This document shows positions 45,898 through 56,497 of a stretch of 64,000 bases of DNA, piece by piece. The notes beneath the pieces were generated by a model. It searched no databases. It was given only the letters and a program-made list of their open reading frames with translations, and was not told the origin of the DNA. The stretch covers positions 86,832 to 150,831 of the forward strand of contig MU128928.1 in the NCBI GenBank assembly GCA_014904985.1, given 5' to 3'. A program made the position numbers and the translations under genes. Position 1 is the first letter of the stretch. Every line of letters begins with the position of its first letter. This stretch comes from Hydnum rufescens UP504. Taxonomy: Eukaryota > Basidiomycota > Agaricomycetes > Cantharellales > Hydnaceae.

Positions 45898-47005
45898 TTA
45901 AAGGACCCTGAAATACGTGCCTGTATCTGTGAATATCTCCCGCCCAAAGCCTGTCGGTATGCAGTAATCAATAAATTGTAATATAAAACATTTGATATTG
46001 AACTAACCTGCAAAATTCTTTTGAATACTCGCAACGTTATCATCATTTGCATCCTGCAGATAAAATTCCCACGAAAGGAAAGGTGCATCCACACGTGCGA
46101 ACTGTTCGAAATCGCCTTCGCGTCTAGCGATTCTTCAGTTTTTCCTCACCAAATGGCCTAATGAGGACGACTGACTAACCCTGTAAAGACATTGTACCTC
46201 CGCCGCCAGAGGTGCCATTCTTGCTGTGCCTCTCCCAACACCACCACATCCTCCTCTATCTTGCGTTGCACGTAAATCCTGGAATTGATCCACGAAAACG
46301 GCCGGTGGATCTGCGCTGAAAAATTAGAATCTGCAGCAAGCTAGCATGAATATCCACAAAGATACGACCCATAGAACTGGTCTGCCCTCACGGTCCATGA
46401 TAACAGAGCGAAAAGCGCGGTGTGTGCGAAACAGCTGCCGCGAGAACACACCCCAAATCCCTCGGTCTTCTTCCGCCATGCTGATAGGACACGCCCTCTC
46501 AGAATCTTCTAAAGCTAGGGCCGGTCATCTAAAAAGCTCACTATCCGACGTTATTACCCAATGGGTCCAGCAGGGCATATCGATTCGCTTGTTCGAATCC
46601 AAGGAAGATGTTCATCATTTCCACCTGCCTTTCCATGGCGTGGGAAAGTTGAGCGATTAGGGATGATGGGGCACGCACTATGGGTCACACTTACCGTACA
46701 ACGAATAGTGTGTCATTCTGCAAGAGCTGGAGCAAACCCGTCTCGGCATCGCCGGAGCCAGCAAGAGGTTCACTGCTCCGGACTGCATCGAATTTCTCGT
46801 CGTTTAGAGGCGCACCAGGAGTGCGCAGGGCCACACGAAGTGGATTCGTTCTGGGTGGTGACCCATGTGGCGAACCGACCCTGTTCCTTGGCCCAGGATT
46901 TCGCGACCACGCGTACGACCGGAAACACGGTCGAGAGGTCTTGGCAAAAATACTCACCGGCTCCGCAAGCCTTCGAACGCACACCGAGTTCAGGCGCAAG
47001 ATCAT
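45898..47005 (-). CDS. Phospholipid scramblase family protein
   Basis: Exon 1 (46695-47005) starts MILRLNSVCVRRLAEPVSIF, a basic presequence that points to mitochondria. Later exons join in phase: 46558-46628 (QVEMMNIFLGFEQANRYAL), then GIWGVFSRQLFRTHRAFRS, IHRPFSWINSRIYVQR, GEAQQEWHLWRRRYNVF, FARVDAPFLSWEF and a last exon FGREIFTDTGTYFRVL ending at 45898. LQNDTLFVVRQVEM at the first junction is the usual start of the scramblase beta-barrel. Such proteins move phospholipids between membrane leaflets or bind cardiolipin in mitochondria. A longer upstream ATG at 47369-47371 would overlap the neighbouring gene and is rejected. Start codons of this gene and the peptidase are 122 bp apart, divergent. 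Confidence 0.82.
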
Positions 47006-47127
47006 CCGTCGTCGACGGCTGACGAGAAGCCACGCTTTTTGCTTCCGGTTGTTTCTCCAACTGTCTGTTGCCTTACCATTTTGGGGGCTTCCCGCCTTGA
47101 AAACGGGACCATCGCTGTCAGTTGGAA

Positions 47128-49098
47128 TGGACAATGCCGGCCTTGATGGTAAAGATGTCGATGGCTTTGAATTACCCCGAATGTCCCGCTCTGGCGAGAG
47201 GCGCATCAGCTTTCGTGCGCTTCGAGGATCGTCTTGATCATTTTGATGACCTTGGTCTATGTCCGCATCATTGGCACCCGCGACGATCTCCCTTACTTTC
47301 AAACACGGCGATATCTCGCACGGACCAGCCATCCAGGGGCTTTCTTGCATCTGAACGCGCACTGCTCCCATCTATCTCCAATACCGGCTGCAGAATATCT
47401 CACCCGTCAGACCCATCTAGCCGAAACGTTGCATGCTGTAAACGCTTCTGCATACATTGCAGAACCTGGCTCTAATGCGTTCTATTTCGGCAACTTATCT
47501 ACATCTACTTGGCATCCTTCTGAGCGCCCTCTCCTTCTTGTAGTCACCCCGCGTGTCAAATATACTGGAGGGAATTTAGCCATCCAGCCAGTCGTAACGA
47601 TCCTCACCCCCCGATTCGAAGCCCGTCGAGCGAACTTACTCCACGTCCCAGTCTCGCCGTCCTCAGACATCAGGTTCATCGAATGGGCCGAACACGAAAA
47701 TCCATACACGGTCCTCAAACAGTCCCTGAACCTGAGCCACTCCAACATCATCGCAGACGAATACATGCGCTACTTTGTCGCTCGAGGCCTCTCAAGCGCC
47801 GGATTCAATATCGTCAGCGCCCCCGCCCACACCCAACCAATTCTCGCCCTGCGCGAACGAAAATCCTCCGCAGAGCTCGCCCTCCTCACCTGTGCGAATG
47901 AGGTGACGCTCCTCGCCCTCCGTGCTGTGCAACAGCGCATGTCCATCGGCATGCGCGAGTCCGACGCGCATGAATTAATCTTATCCGCACTCACTGCAGC
48001 AGGCCTGTCAGACGTCTCCGCCCTAGTGCTTTTTGGAGGTCAGGCCGTTTCCCTCCCTAGATCTCCTCCGATACAATAATGATTTTTATTCCCTGCGGAT
48101 CAACTCTTCTACTGCATGGATTGTATAGAGAACGCTGCTCTTCCACATGGATCAGGGACGGATCGCGTACTGGGTGTCCACGAGATGGCACTATTCGATA
48201 TTGGGGGGAAATTACACGGATATACTTCGGATCTCACTCGTGTGAGTTCTTTGTTTCCCCTTCTGCGGTGCTGACCTCGTGCTCAAACACAAATATGGTT
48301 CTTATACGAATTCAATTGCATAGACCATAGCCCTCCCCGGCTCGCAAATTCCACCCTCCCATCTCGCGCTCTGGTACACGGTGCAGCGCGCGCAGATTGC
48401 TGCACATACTGTAGCCCGCGAGGGTGTCCTGACTCGAAGCGTGGACGCCGTCGCACGTGCTGTGATCGAGGATAGTGGGAATGGGAAGTTCTTTACGCAT
48501 CGTCTTGGACATGGTCCGTCCCCTTTTGTTGCTTTTTAAAATTGTTCATCGTTTTGATGAAGTCATTGGGGATGAGTCTGACGTGCCTACTTTGGTTTCG
48601 CTTGGGAATCGGCCGTGTAGGAATCGGCTTGGATGGACACGAGTCGCCATATCTACGCGGGGGGATCGACAACGATGCCGTGATCGCCATCAACAATAGT
48701 GAGTCTGCCCTTTATTTTTCCTGGCCCAATCTTGTGCAGATCTTCCGATGGCCGCCTACCCCTTACGCATTGCTCATGTGTTGTCTCGTTGGTGCGGATG
48801 ATGTGGTGGGCTTACTATGTGTTCTTCCTCATGACTAGCATTCTCGAACGAACCAGGCATCTACCGCGAAGGGGAAGTGGGTATCCGGCTCGAAGACTGT
48901 TTTGCCGTACTGCTTGACGGCAGCGACGGCGACGATGACGACGACGACGATAAGGATGATGGTGATCCTTCGACATCACCACTGCGACTGTCGACTTCGA
49001 CGTTGCCATGGCCAATATCTAGTGTGCCCAGTCAAGGCCGAGCGAGATTACTTACAAGAGGTGTTGGAGGCTTCGCGAGGAGTCCTTGGTTGCCCTAG
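47128..49098 (+). CDS. Membrane-anchored Xaa-Pro dipeptidase/aminopeptidase (M24B)
   Basis: Exons 47128-47149, 47199-48038, 48129-48241, 48324-48513, 48621-48698 and 48839-49098 join in phase to 500 residues. After a 13-residue tail comes one hydrophobic segment, IVLIILMTLVYVRIIG, probably a signal anchor. A creatinase-N-type domain follows (HAVNASAYIAEPGSNAFYFG), then the pita-bread domain: ENAALPHGSG, metal ligands Asp in LFDIGGKLHGYTSDLTR, His in HRLGHGIGLDGHESPYL, Glu in SNEPGIY and Glu in RLEDC. All five metal ligands are present, so it should be active on Xaa-Pro bonds. An Asp-rich run (GDDDDDDDKDDGD) lies near the C-terminus. The 49-bp first intron is inferred: without it the N-terminal ATG is out of frame. 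Confidence 0.85.
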
Positions 49099-50517
49099 CC
49101 TGGTTCTGGTATTCTAAAGTAGGTCTGATCTGTGAGGAGGGGTGACGTGCGTTTGTCAACTGTGCTGTACAATCAATTGTGTGTGTATTTCTCATTGCGT
49201 GAGGAAGGCGGTCTCCTCCCAGTGAGAGAGGTTTGTCGGGTCCTAACTACTGATTTGGATGTGTATATACGTCACACAGGGACAAAAAGATCTGCTATAC
49301 TATTACTGTAACTATAGTTAACATTGAATTTCCGATATCAATTGAATTAAAAGCTAACATAATTTCGTTTACGAAGGGAGGCGCACAACTATATTGCTAA
49401 CTTGGGGGTACACGCACACCTGATCGCGTAGGGGAGGAGGGGGAAGGGGGAGAAAGCGGGTGGCAGATGTAGCATGCATGGATGCTGGATATTAGTCCGA
49501 TAGTCCATAAGCCACGTGTAGTTATTAGATCCATGGAGATCTCATGGAGAATGCCGCGTCCCCCGGACCCGCCCGGCCCGCCCGGTTGCCAGTATTGATC
49601 GTGGCTATCGTAGCCGATTGAGAGAGATAGATAGAGAGAAATAATAACAATAGTAATACCGGTAGCGACGACAACCAAGGAAAGGAAAGAGGGGCTTGGC
49701 GATTAATCTCAACTGTAGGAAATTAAAGGCTCACAAGTTGTCAGGGACTGCCGCCTCGTCTCGTCCACGCGCGGATCTCGTTTGAAAAAAAAAACAGAAA
49801 AAAGGGAGATGCCCATGCTCCCTTCGACAATCTGTCCTTGTAGGGCGGCAACAGGGGGAGCTATTTTGCTATCTAAAAATTATCTCGTCGTCGTTAACAT
49901 TTTTTTTTTCGGCTTACATACAAGTTTCATCTCACGTGTATCCATGCACAACAGTCCTGTAAGTAATAGTATCCATGTCATTCGCAGAGTACAGTTACAC
50001 CGACGTATAATGTTAATTACACCGCGGTGGGGCTACGTTCATCATACCAGGGTTTTTTTTCCACCGAGTGGTGGCGGTTTTCGTGCGGGAAGAAAGTCTG
50101 TGGGGCGGGAAAAAGTAAAGCTGGTGGAAAGGCGAAGGCAAAGGTATAGGGACTCGAGAATGGCGCGAAAGGGGAAAGCGGAATTAAGGGAGGAAAAAAA
50201 GACTGCATGCATGTTTTATAAAATCTGTGAGATTCAACAGCAGCGAAGAAGGTATTACTAAGGAGACCGAGCGCAAGGCACGGCATGAAAGGGAAAGGCG
50301 GAAACGAATCCGCTAACAAACATCGGGGCTGCACTCGAGAGTGCGTTGTTGTAGAGAACAAACGTGGAGGGTCCTGTCTTGTCAAGGGAAGGGAAGGGAA
50401 GGATGGATCGAGGGGAGATATAACAGCAAGCATATGAAGGAAATACATACACCCTCAAACCCGGCTGAGAGAATCATATTATAGAACGTGGGTAGTCCTC
50501 AGTGTACATGCTCGGCG
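49099..50517. other. Long intergenic region, no supported gene
   Basis: Includes a (CCCGGACC/GCCCGG) low-complexity patch at about 49558-49590, GATA-like purine repeats (AGATAGATAGAGAG) near 49627, and A- and T-runs at 49785 and 49905. A minus-strand frame (49397-49678) with one hydrophobic stretch and a Gly/Pro patch lacks an ATG and is not called. Confidence 0.45.
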
Positions 50518-51406
50518 TTATGGTGTGGTAGGGGTAGGGATAGTGGATGGGGAGGTGCAGATGGGAATGGCCATGACGGTAGTAGCAGAGGAGGATGGAG
50601 ACGTCGAGGCCGGTGGTGGGGGAGATGGAGAAGACGAGGGTGAGGCATAGTCATCCACGGTGGACGCCGAGCGGATAGCGAGGGAGAATTGATTTGGATG
50701 GGGTAAGAGGTGATGTTGTTGCTGTTGAGAGAGAGCTTCACAGGAGGGATGACGAGGGAATGGATTACGGGTGTGCATCCGAGATATTGGAGAACCTATT
50801 GGGGATGGGGGGTGAGGTGAAGGATGGGTGACCGAAAAGGGTGGGACGCACGGATAGACCTGGAGGCACGCCAGGCTCTGGTGTGACTGGAGGAAGGATG
50901 GTCGGGACCATCAACGAGGTCCCCAAGGACGATGGAGGTGTCGACGCTCATACTAAGGCGTTTCCGACACTCTTTGGCGGAAGATTTTCGGGAGCGGACG
51001 AGGACATCGTCTGCAGAGGAAGAAGAACCTGGGACCGGGCGCCCACTCCGGTAGGGATGTGGACGAGAGTACGAGGTAGTGCGAATGGAGGGCGAGGTGG
51101 AAGAGGCAGAAGACGTAGAGCGTGGGGGGAAGGCCGGGCGGAGAATGCCTAAAAACTCTTCCAGGGCGTCGTCTGAGAGGCTGAACGGCCTAGAGATGAA
51201 GGGTGAGTAGGTGCGGGGTGCAGGAGAAGGAGGGGATGCGTACTTGGGTCATCCTGAGAAGGGGTGTGTGAGTCCGCGATGGAGATGCGGGCGACGGCGT
51301 CCACCACAGGGTCGGAGAGAAGTGAGCTGGTTGCAGATACAATGGGGCTTGGAAGAGGGATAGCATAGGGGCGTCTAGGGATGGGTTGGACGATGAACGA
51401 GTCCAT
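50518..51406 (-). CDS. Ser/Pro-rich protein of unknown function
   Basis: Starts MDSFIVQPIPRRPYAIPLPS at 51406. A short intron (about 51188-51242) joins DSHTPSQDDP to RPFSLSDDALEEFLGILRPA, the only stretch that looks folded. The rest is low complexity: Ser/Thr-rich to GSSSSADDVLVRSRKSSAKE, then MSVDTSIVLGD. A second intron probably ends at CCCAATAG, after which HTRNPFPRHPSCEALSQQQQ and a Pro/Ser/Thr tail end at TIPTPTTP. Exon borders in the second half are uncertain. The composition suggests a disordered, possibly regulatory protein. Divergent from ECO1. Confidence 0.5.
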
Positions 51407-51963
51407 CTAAGTCTGCGGCTTGAATGTGGGAGTCAATCTAACGACGCGGAAAGATCCATGAATTTGTTTACCGCATCAATATTGTCGGCGACGAATATTC
51501 TCAGAGTGGGAATCTGGAATAGAGGCTATAGGGTGGTCGTGTGACGCCAATGTGTCTTCGGGCTACACCCAAGCCCATAAACCCATAGATCATTTTTTGC
51601 TCCATGGTCTTCAGCGCATGCGATGTGGAAAACAATCCTTGAGGTCGGTACTCGATATTTCCACCGCCGAACTACCACTGCAGCCAATGGCAAGTATATC
51701 CTCCCACCCATCAATGAACCCCACCGCAACGTGGACTATTTAAGGTTTACTGGGCTATCACTGCCTATGATGATCACCAGTTCCTGATTCGTTCCATACA
51801 CCAGATCAAACGTGACCGGAAATCGATGCCACGCACAGGCCCACCAATATAAAATAAAATAAAATACTGATTACATGGAGATTCCCCCCACGGCAAGACT
51901 CTCCAATGGCACAGCCACGTGGCGATCTATGGTCCCACGTGACTTTGTTTACTTGTCCAAGTC
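51407..51963. other. Divergent promoter region between the Ser/Pro-rich gene and ECO1
   Basis: No gene. An A-rich tandem run, AATATAAAATAAAATAAAAT, at about 51847-51866 may act as a nucleosome-free element or TATA for ECO1. CACGTGG-type E-boxes appear twice at about 51917 and 51938. Confidence 0.5.
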
Positions 51964-53108
51964 ATGTCCTCCCCTACACGCGTTCTACGCGTCGTTCCTC
52001 GCGTCAAACATACTTATGCGTCAAAGAGGAGCGACTATAAGCTCTCATCGACCCCCTCTTCCTATTCGGATTCACCCACAGAGGGTCGCGAGGAATCTTA
52101 CAAAACACCCAAGCGAAAGCACGACGCCCCCATCCCTGACATCTTATCCTCTATCCTCCCAACACCACCTCCAACCAAGAAGCGAAAAACATTGCTAGTG
52201 ACAACAACAGTCCCAAGCAAAAAACAACCTCTTACACAGCTCCACCTTACAGCCCTCCCCACCAAAGTCGTGCGCACTTGCTCAACGTGTTCTCTCTCCT
52301 ACACGCGTGGCGCACCCGATGATGAGGTGCTCCATAAGAAACACTGTCTTCGCATCAGTCGTGGCTCAGAATGGGCACGGGACGAGGCTCGATCCGAGGG
52401 CAAAGACGTCCTCGTTATACAAAAGAGTATTCTTTTGGGAGGCACCAACAACGGGAGTCGAGAACTGCGCGGGCGGATCGTCACTTTTAAAGCTGATATT
52501 GGAGGACGCGTCGGCACAAAGGTAACGCTTCCGGGTCCTCTTGTGAACGCGTCCAATGTCTGGAATTTACGCGTTTCCTCTGTACCTTGCAGCTCGCAAC
52601 ATTACTACAGACAATCAACTTCTCCCTCTCCGCACCCGATCTCCCGCAGAGCGTGCTCTCCCAATCCAAGGCCTACCTCTTCCTCATCCCTGCTCAAAAC
52701 AGCAACCACTCCACCACGCGAGAGAAAATCGTAGGGTGCCTCATCGCCCAGCACATCGAGACCGCCATGAAGATCATGGCTCCCCACGCGACCTCCAAAG
52801 AGCGCACCACCGACTCCCTCGTGCGCGTCTCTGATCCCACCGACTCACAAGGAGGTGGCGAAGGCGGCCTCTACTGCGACCCGACACCATACCCGACACC
52901 CCTCGGCATCCCGCGCATCTTTGTCTCCGCGCAGTATCGCCACCGCGGCATCGCGCACGCCCTCCTCGATGCTGCCGCCCGCACCTTCATCCATGGCTGC
53001 ACGCTTGATCCTTCGCGTGGGCAGGTCGCGTTTTCTCAACCCACGGGTGCCGGGAGGGCACTCATGGAAAAATGGGGCCGGGGTGGTGTAAGAATTTTTG
53101 AGGAGTGA
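51964..53108 (+). CDS. ECO1: Sister-chromatid cohesion N-acetyltransferase Eco1/ESCO
   Basis: Two exons, 51964-52521 and 52593-53108, give 357 residues. It acetylates cohesin Smc3 to lock cohesion in S phase in the nucleus. A basic, disordered N-terminus (PKRKHDAPIPD, TKKRK) precedes the family zinc finger, CSTCSLSYTRGAPDDEVLHKKHC. The acetyltransferase domain follows; its end is clear: IPRIFVSAQYRHRGIAHALL (acetyl-CoA-binding RxxGxA), then GQVAFSQPTGAGRALMEKWG, the family's FSQPT signature. Length is somewhat above yeast Eco1 (281). A 71-bp GT-AG intron lies between the zinc finger region and the catalytic dom­ain. No frame defect. Confidence 0.92.
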
Positions 53109-53352
53109 ACGTCCTTCCATGCCGCCTTTTTTTTTGCACGATTATTGCGCTCAGAGTTTGATGGCTTTTCTTGGCCGGCTTGGTATTGTAGAATCGACTC
53201 GTGCTCAGCTTTTCAGATCTAGTTTATCCGTATAATCCATCCATCCTCGCAAGCGAGTTTTGATTTGTACACATCTGCACTACTCGTACATCTGATACAT
53301 ATTAGAAGATCCAAGACGCAACCAATACACCACAACCTCAGCCAGAGAGCCG

Positions 53353-56300
53353 TCAATCGTCACCTAACAGAGCCAGCAAATCGAATTTGCTCTGAGGGAG
53401 CTTCGACTGCCCCGCCAACAATCCTGTCTTCCCACCTTTACCCCCACCCGCTTTACCAGCCTTACTAGCCGTGAGGGCGGCCGCGGCAGCTGCAGAAGCG
53501 GCCTTCTCACGGCGTTTTTCCTCCTTACGACTCCGCGCGCGCTCCCACGCTTCTTCAGCCCAGTGATTCGCCTCGAATAAGTCTTCCGACACTGCGTTCC
53601 AGACGTCTTCTAGTTCTTCCTCCTCGCTCTCCTCTTCAGCCTCTTCGTCTTTCGAACCCGACCTCACGACTGAGCCGTCACGAGTGAGGGTATTATTAGA
53701 GGACAGGTGCGAATGTGCGAGGAGAGTGTGGAATCGACTCCCGGAGAAACGGCGCACGACACTGGGGTCCAGGACCCTCTCTCGAGCATGAGAGAGCGCG
53801 ACATCCTCCTCATCATTGTCGTCCGTCGGGTACTGTGGATGATTGGCACTGAGGCTGGAGAAGGGGAAGGAGTCAGTGGTGGAAGGGAGGCCGAGCAGCA
53901 GTGCACCGCTAAGGGAAAGACTGGCGTCGAGGGCGGCAAGCACAGAGGCGGTGAGCTGGATGGAACGCGTAGAGAGCTCTTGCGAGCGAACCGCTTTCCC
54001 GAAGGGGGTGGAGCTAGGGCCTCCATGCGTCCCGTTCGCCACGCTCGATCCGTCCGTTTTGTTCTTATTTTCGTCATGTCCTTTTGACTGTTTGGGCACA
54101 GCGCATGCTCGTAGGAACGCACGTGCCTCGGAGGGTGTCCATTTCGCGCCGACGGTGTTCATTCTGGTGCCATTGCTTTTAACTGGGGTGTTGGAACCGC
54201 GTGTAGATGAGGCGATTATCGTCCAGCGAAGGCTGGCGGCAAGGAGGGTCCAAGAGGAGGGAAGGCGGCGTATGCGCTCGGTGTTCGAGGACAACGCGTG
54301 GAGGTATAGGCTCAGGCGAGTAGAGAAAGGCTGTAGTTGGATGGGTGCCCCAGGGATCCTATCGATCACTGGCACTTCGGAGAGGAGGAGGGGTGTGGTA
54401 GCGAAGGAAGAAGACACAGCTGTCGATTCTTCCAACAGGGTAGAGAGCGAACGGACGAGAACAGGTACACCAGCTAGTCGTTGCCCCCGTCGGATATACT
54501 CGGTGACGAAGCGAGGTCCTGAAGGGCGCAAGAGGGCGCTCGACATCAGAGACTCATCTGGAGGTACCATCATCGTAGCATTGGGGGCTGGAAGGTGGTG
54601 CTGATACCCTTGTTCATGTACACGAAGACTCTCCAATTGGTTGCGGAGTATCGTGAGCGGGTCGGTGGGATATTCCTGTCCCCCTTGGGAGTGGGCTTGG
54701 GAGTGGGACCCGGCCGTCGATATCTCCGAGGCCCCAATGTTGACGTATTCAAACATATCCTCTGAATTCGTGTACTCCTCTCCCGCATCACTGAATTCTT
54801 CTGTAACGTCGATTAATTCATCTTCATCCTCCATCTCAATTTTCACGGGTTCTTCCTCTTCTTGTCCAACTCCATCCAGACCGTCTGCCAGAACGGCATA
54901 CAGCCACTCACGAATGGGACCTCCAACGATATACGGCGCGGACTTGACGTCTGGATCCTCGAGGAAAATTAATGGCCACATCGTCCCCGTAGTATAACAT
55001 CCCACGATGTTGCTCGGAAGATCGCACGTGCGATACAGATGCGCATAATGATGGCGGACCTTCTCTTGCTCTTCGTTCGCGGGGAGAAGAGAGGTAAAGG
55101 GCCCCCCCGGGCTGGTGTCATCAGGAACGAGGTACTGGAAGATAGACTCCCGAATCGAATCGGCGATGTTCTCTTGTTCTGCAAGGCTGAGTTCACGCAA
55201 TGCCAGGTCCGAGACTGTGGCCAAGATAAGGGCTGTCACTCTGCCAGGAACGTCTGTGCCAGCAGCAGCTAGTAATGATCTGTTGCGTCTTCGGGTTCTC
55301 TTTGTTGGATGGAAAACCTCGTGGATCACCGAAGCTGCTCGTTGGACTCGCTCGACTCCAGACATCGATCGCGGGAAGAACGTAGCGGATAGGTTCGGAG
55401 GTGTGAAGTCGTTTCCAAGCAAGGAGGCAAGAAGAGGTAACAGTCCAGGACCAATCTGTAGAAGCTTAGCTAGCTTTTCAGGCTGGTAGATCGAGACCGT
55501 CAAAGATTCAAAACTCTTAGGGGGGATCAAAGCCTTTCCTGCGTTAGATCGAAGAGCCTTTGAACGTTTGGATGATCGAACAGTTTGAAATCCATCGTCT
55601 TCGCAATCATCGTAACCCAGCTCCGCAATGATAGACTCATTCCAACATAGTTCATCGATGGGGATGTATCCTTTGAATTGGGCATTGAAGATCAAATAGT
55701 CCGAATCGTTCCCCAAGATATACCCGTTGTATCTTACAGCGAATGCGACACACTCCGGGTCGCCTTCACCATCAGCGTAGTGACAAGGAATGCCTTCTTC
55801 CTTGAGCGCAGCAACACATGTCGGCAAGGCCAGAGGCGAAAGGATCCACACGCCAGCCAAGAATCCGGGAGTAGAGCGAGCAGCAGATGAAGTGCGGAAG
55901 AAGATGTTAGCGGTGTCAATCCGGCTTTGTTGGATCCGTTTAGCAATGACAGGGATTTTCAATTCAGAGTAAGGTCCTATGGTGCAGTGTGTCGTTGAAC
56001 AAATATACGTTCGTTACATGAGCATGACAACTCGGCCTACCGTCGAAGATAAAGATTGGTTCCAGCCCCACTTTGATCCAGGCGCGAACGTTCGATTTAA
56101 TGAGCTCTGACAGGGTGTCACATTCCCCGCCATAAACCCAGTCAAGACCACTGTGGATCTGCAGGTTATACAAAAAGCTGAGGTGTTTGAGGTGGAATGG
56201 TCAGGAAATGGTGAAGTGGTACCCCGAAGCGAGCTGCAAACCTACGACCAACCATCAACGACCAACGTTTCCGGGCGGGCTTGCGAGCCCAACGAAAATA

Positions 56301-56364
56301 CCCGCGGTTCGCAAAGGGCTTTGCGCTGGTCCTTCACGAATGCGGAGAGTTTTTGGACCCCCAT
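53353..56364 (-). CDS. Asteroid/XPG-domain nuclease-like protein (958 aa)
   Basis: Exons 56249-56364, 56041-56177 and 53353-55976 join in phase. The N-terminus MGVQKLSAFVKDQRKALCEP is the XPG-N start. Next come VVDGCFLYNLQIHSGLDWVY, EPIFIFDG and KEEGIPCHYADGEGDPECVA, then LGNDSDYLIF, the XPG-I acidic cluster. LLPLLASLLGNDF matches the asteroid family. A middle acidic region (EIEMEDEDELIDVTEEFSDA-like) and a Lys/Ala-rich C-terminus (EEKRREKAASAAAAAALTAS) are low complexity. Asteroid proteins resemble FEN1/XPG nucleases but their activity is largely untested. In insects the gene acts with EGF-receptor signalling. Divergent from MTIF2 with 133 bp between start codons. Confidence 0.85.
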
Positions 56365-56497
56365 CTTGGACTTGTAGTGCACGGCGCGGCAACCGGAAGC
56401 TAATTTCTTGCTGTGGGTCTTTGGCGTATTGGTCTGCCAATTACTGCTGGGATATCGCCCATGAATGTGACTTGCTCGACGGTTCGTGCAGTCCGAA

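Noticed and set aside
46680..47237. 185-codon plus-strand ORF
   Set aside because: Overlaps scramblase exon 1 on the other strand; only its last part (from 47128) contains the true peptidase start.
53843..54604. 253-codon plus-strand ORF
   Set aside because: Antisense to the asteroid gene exon 3, which has clear family motifs.
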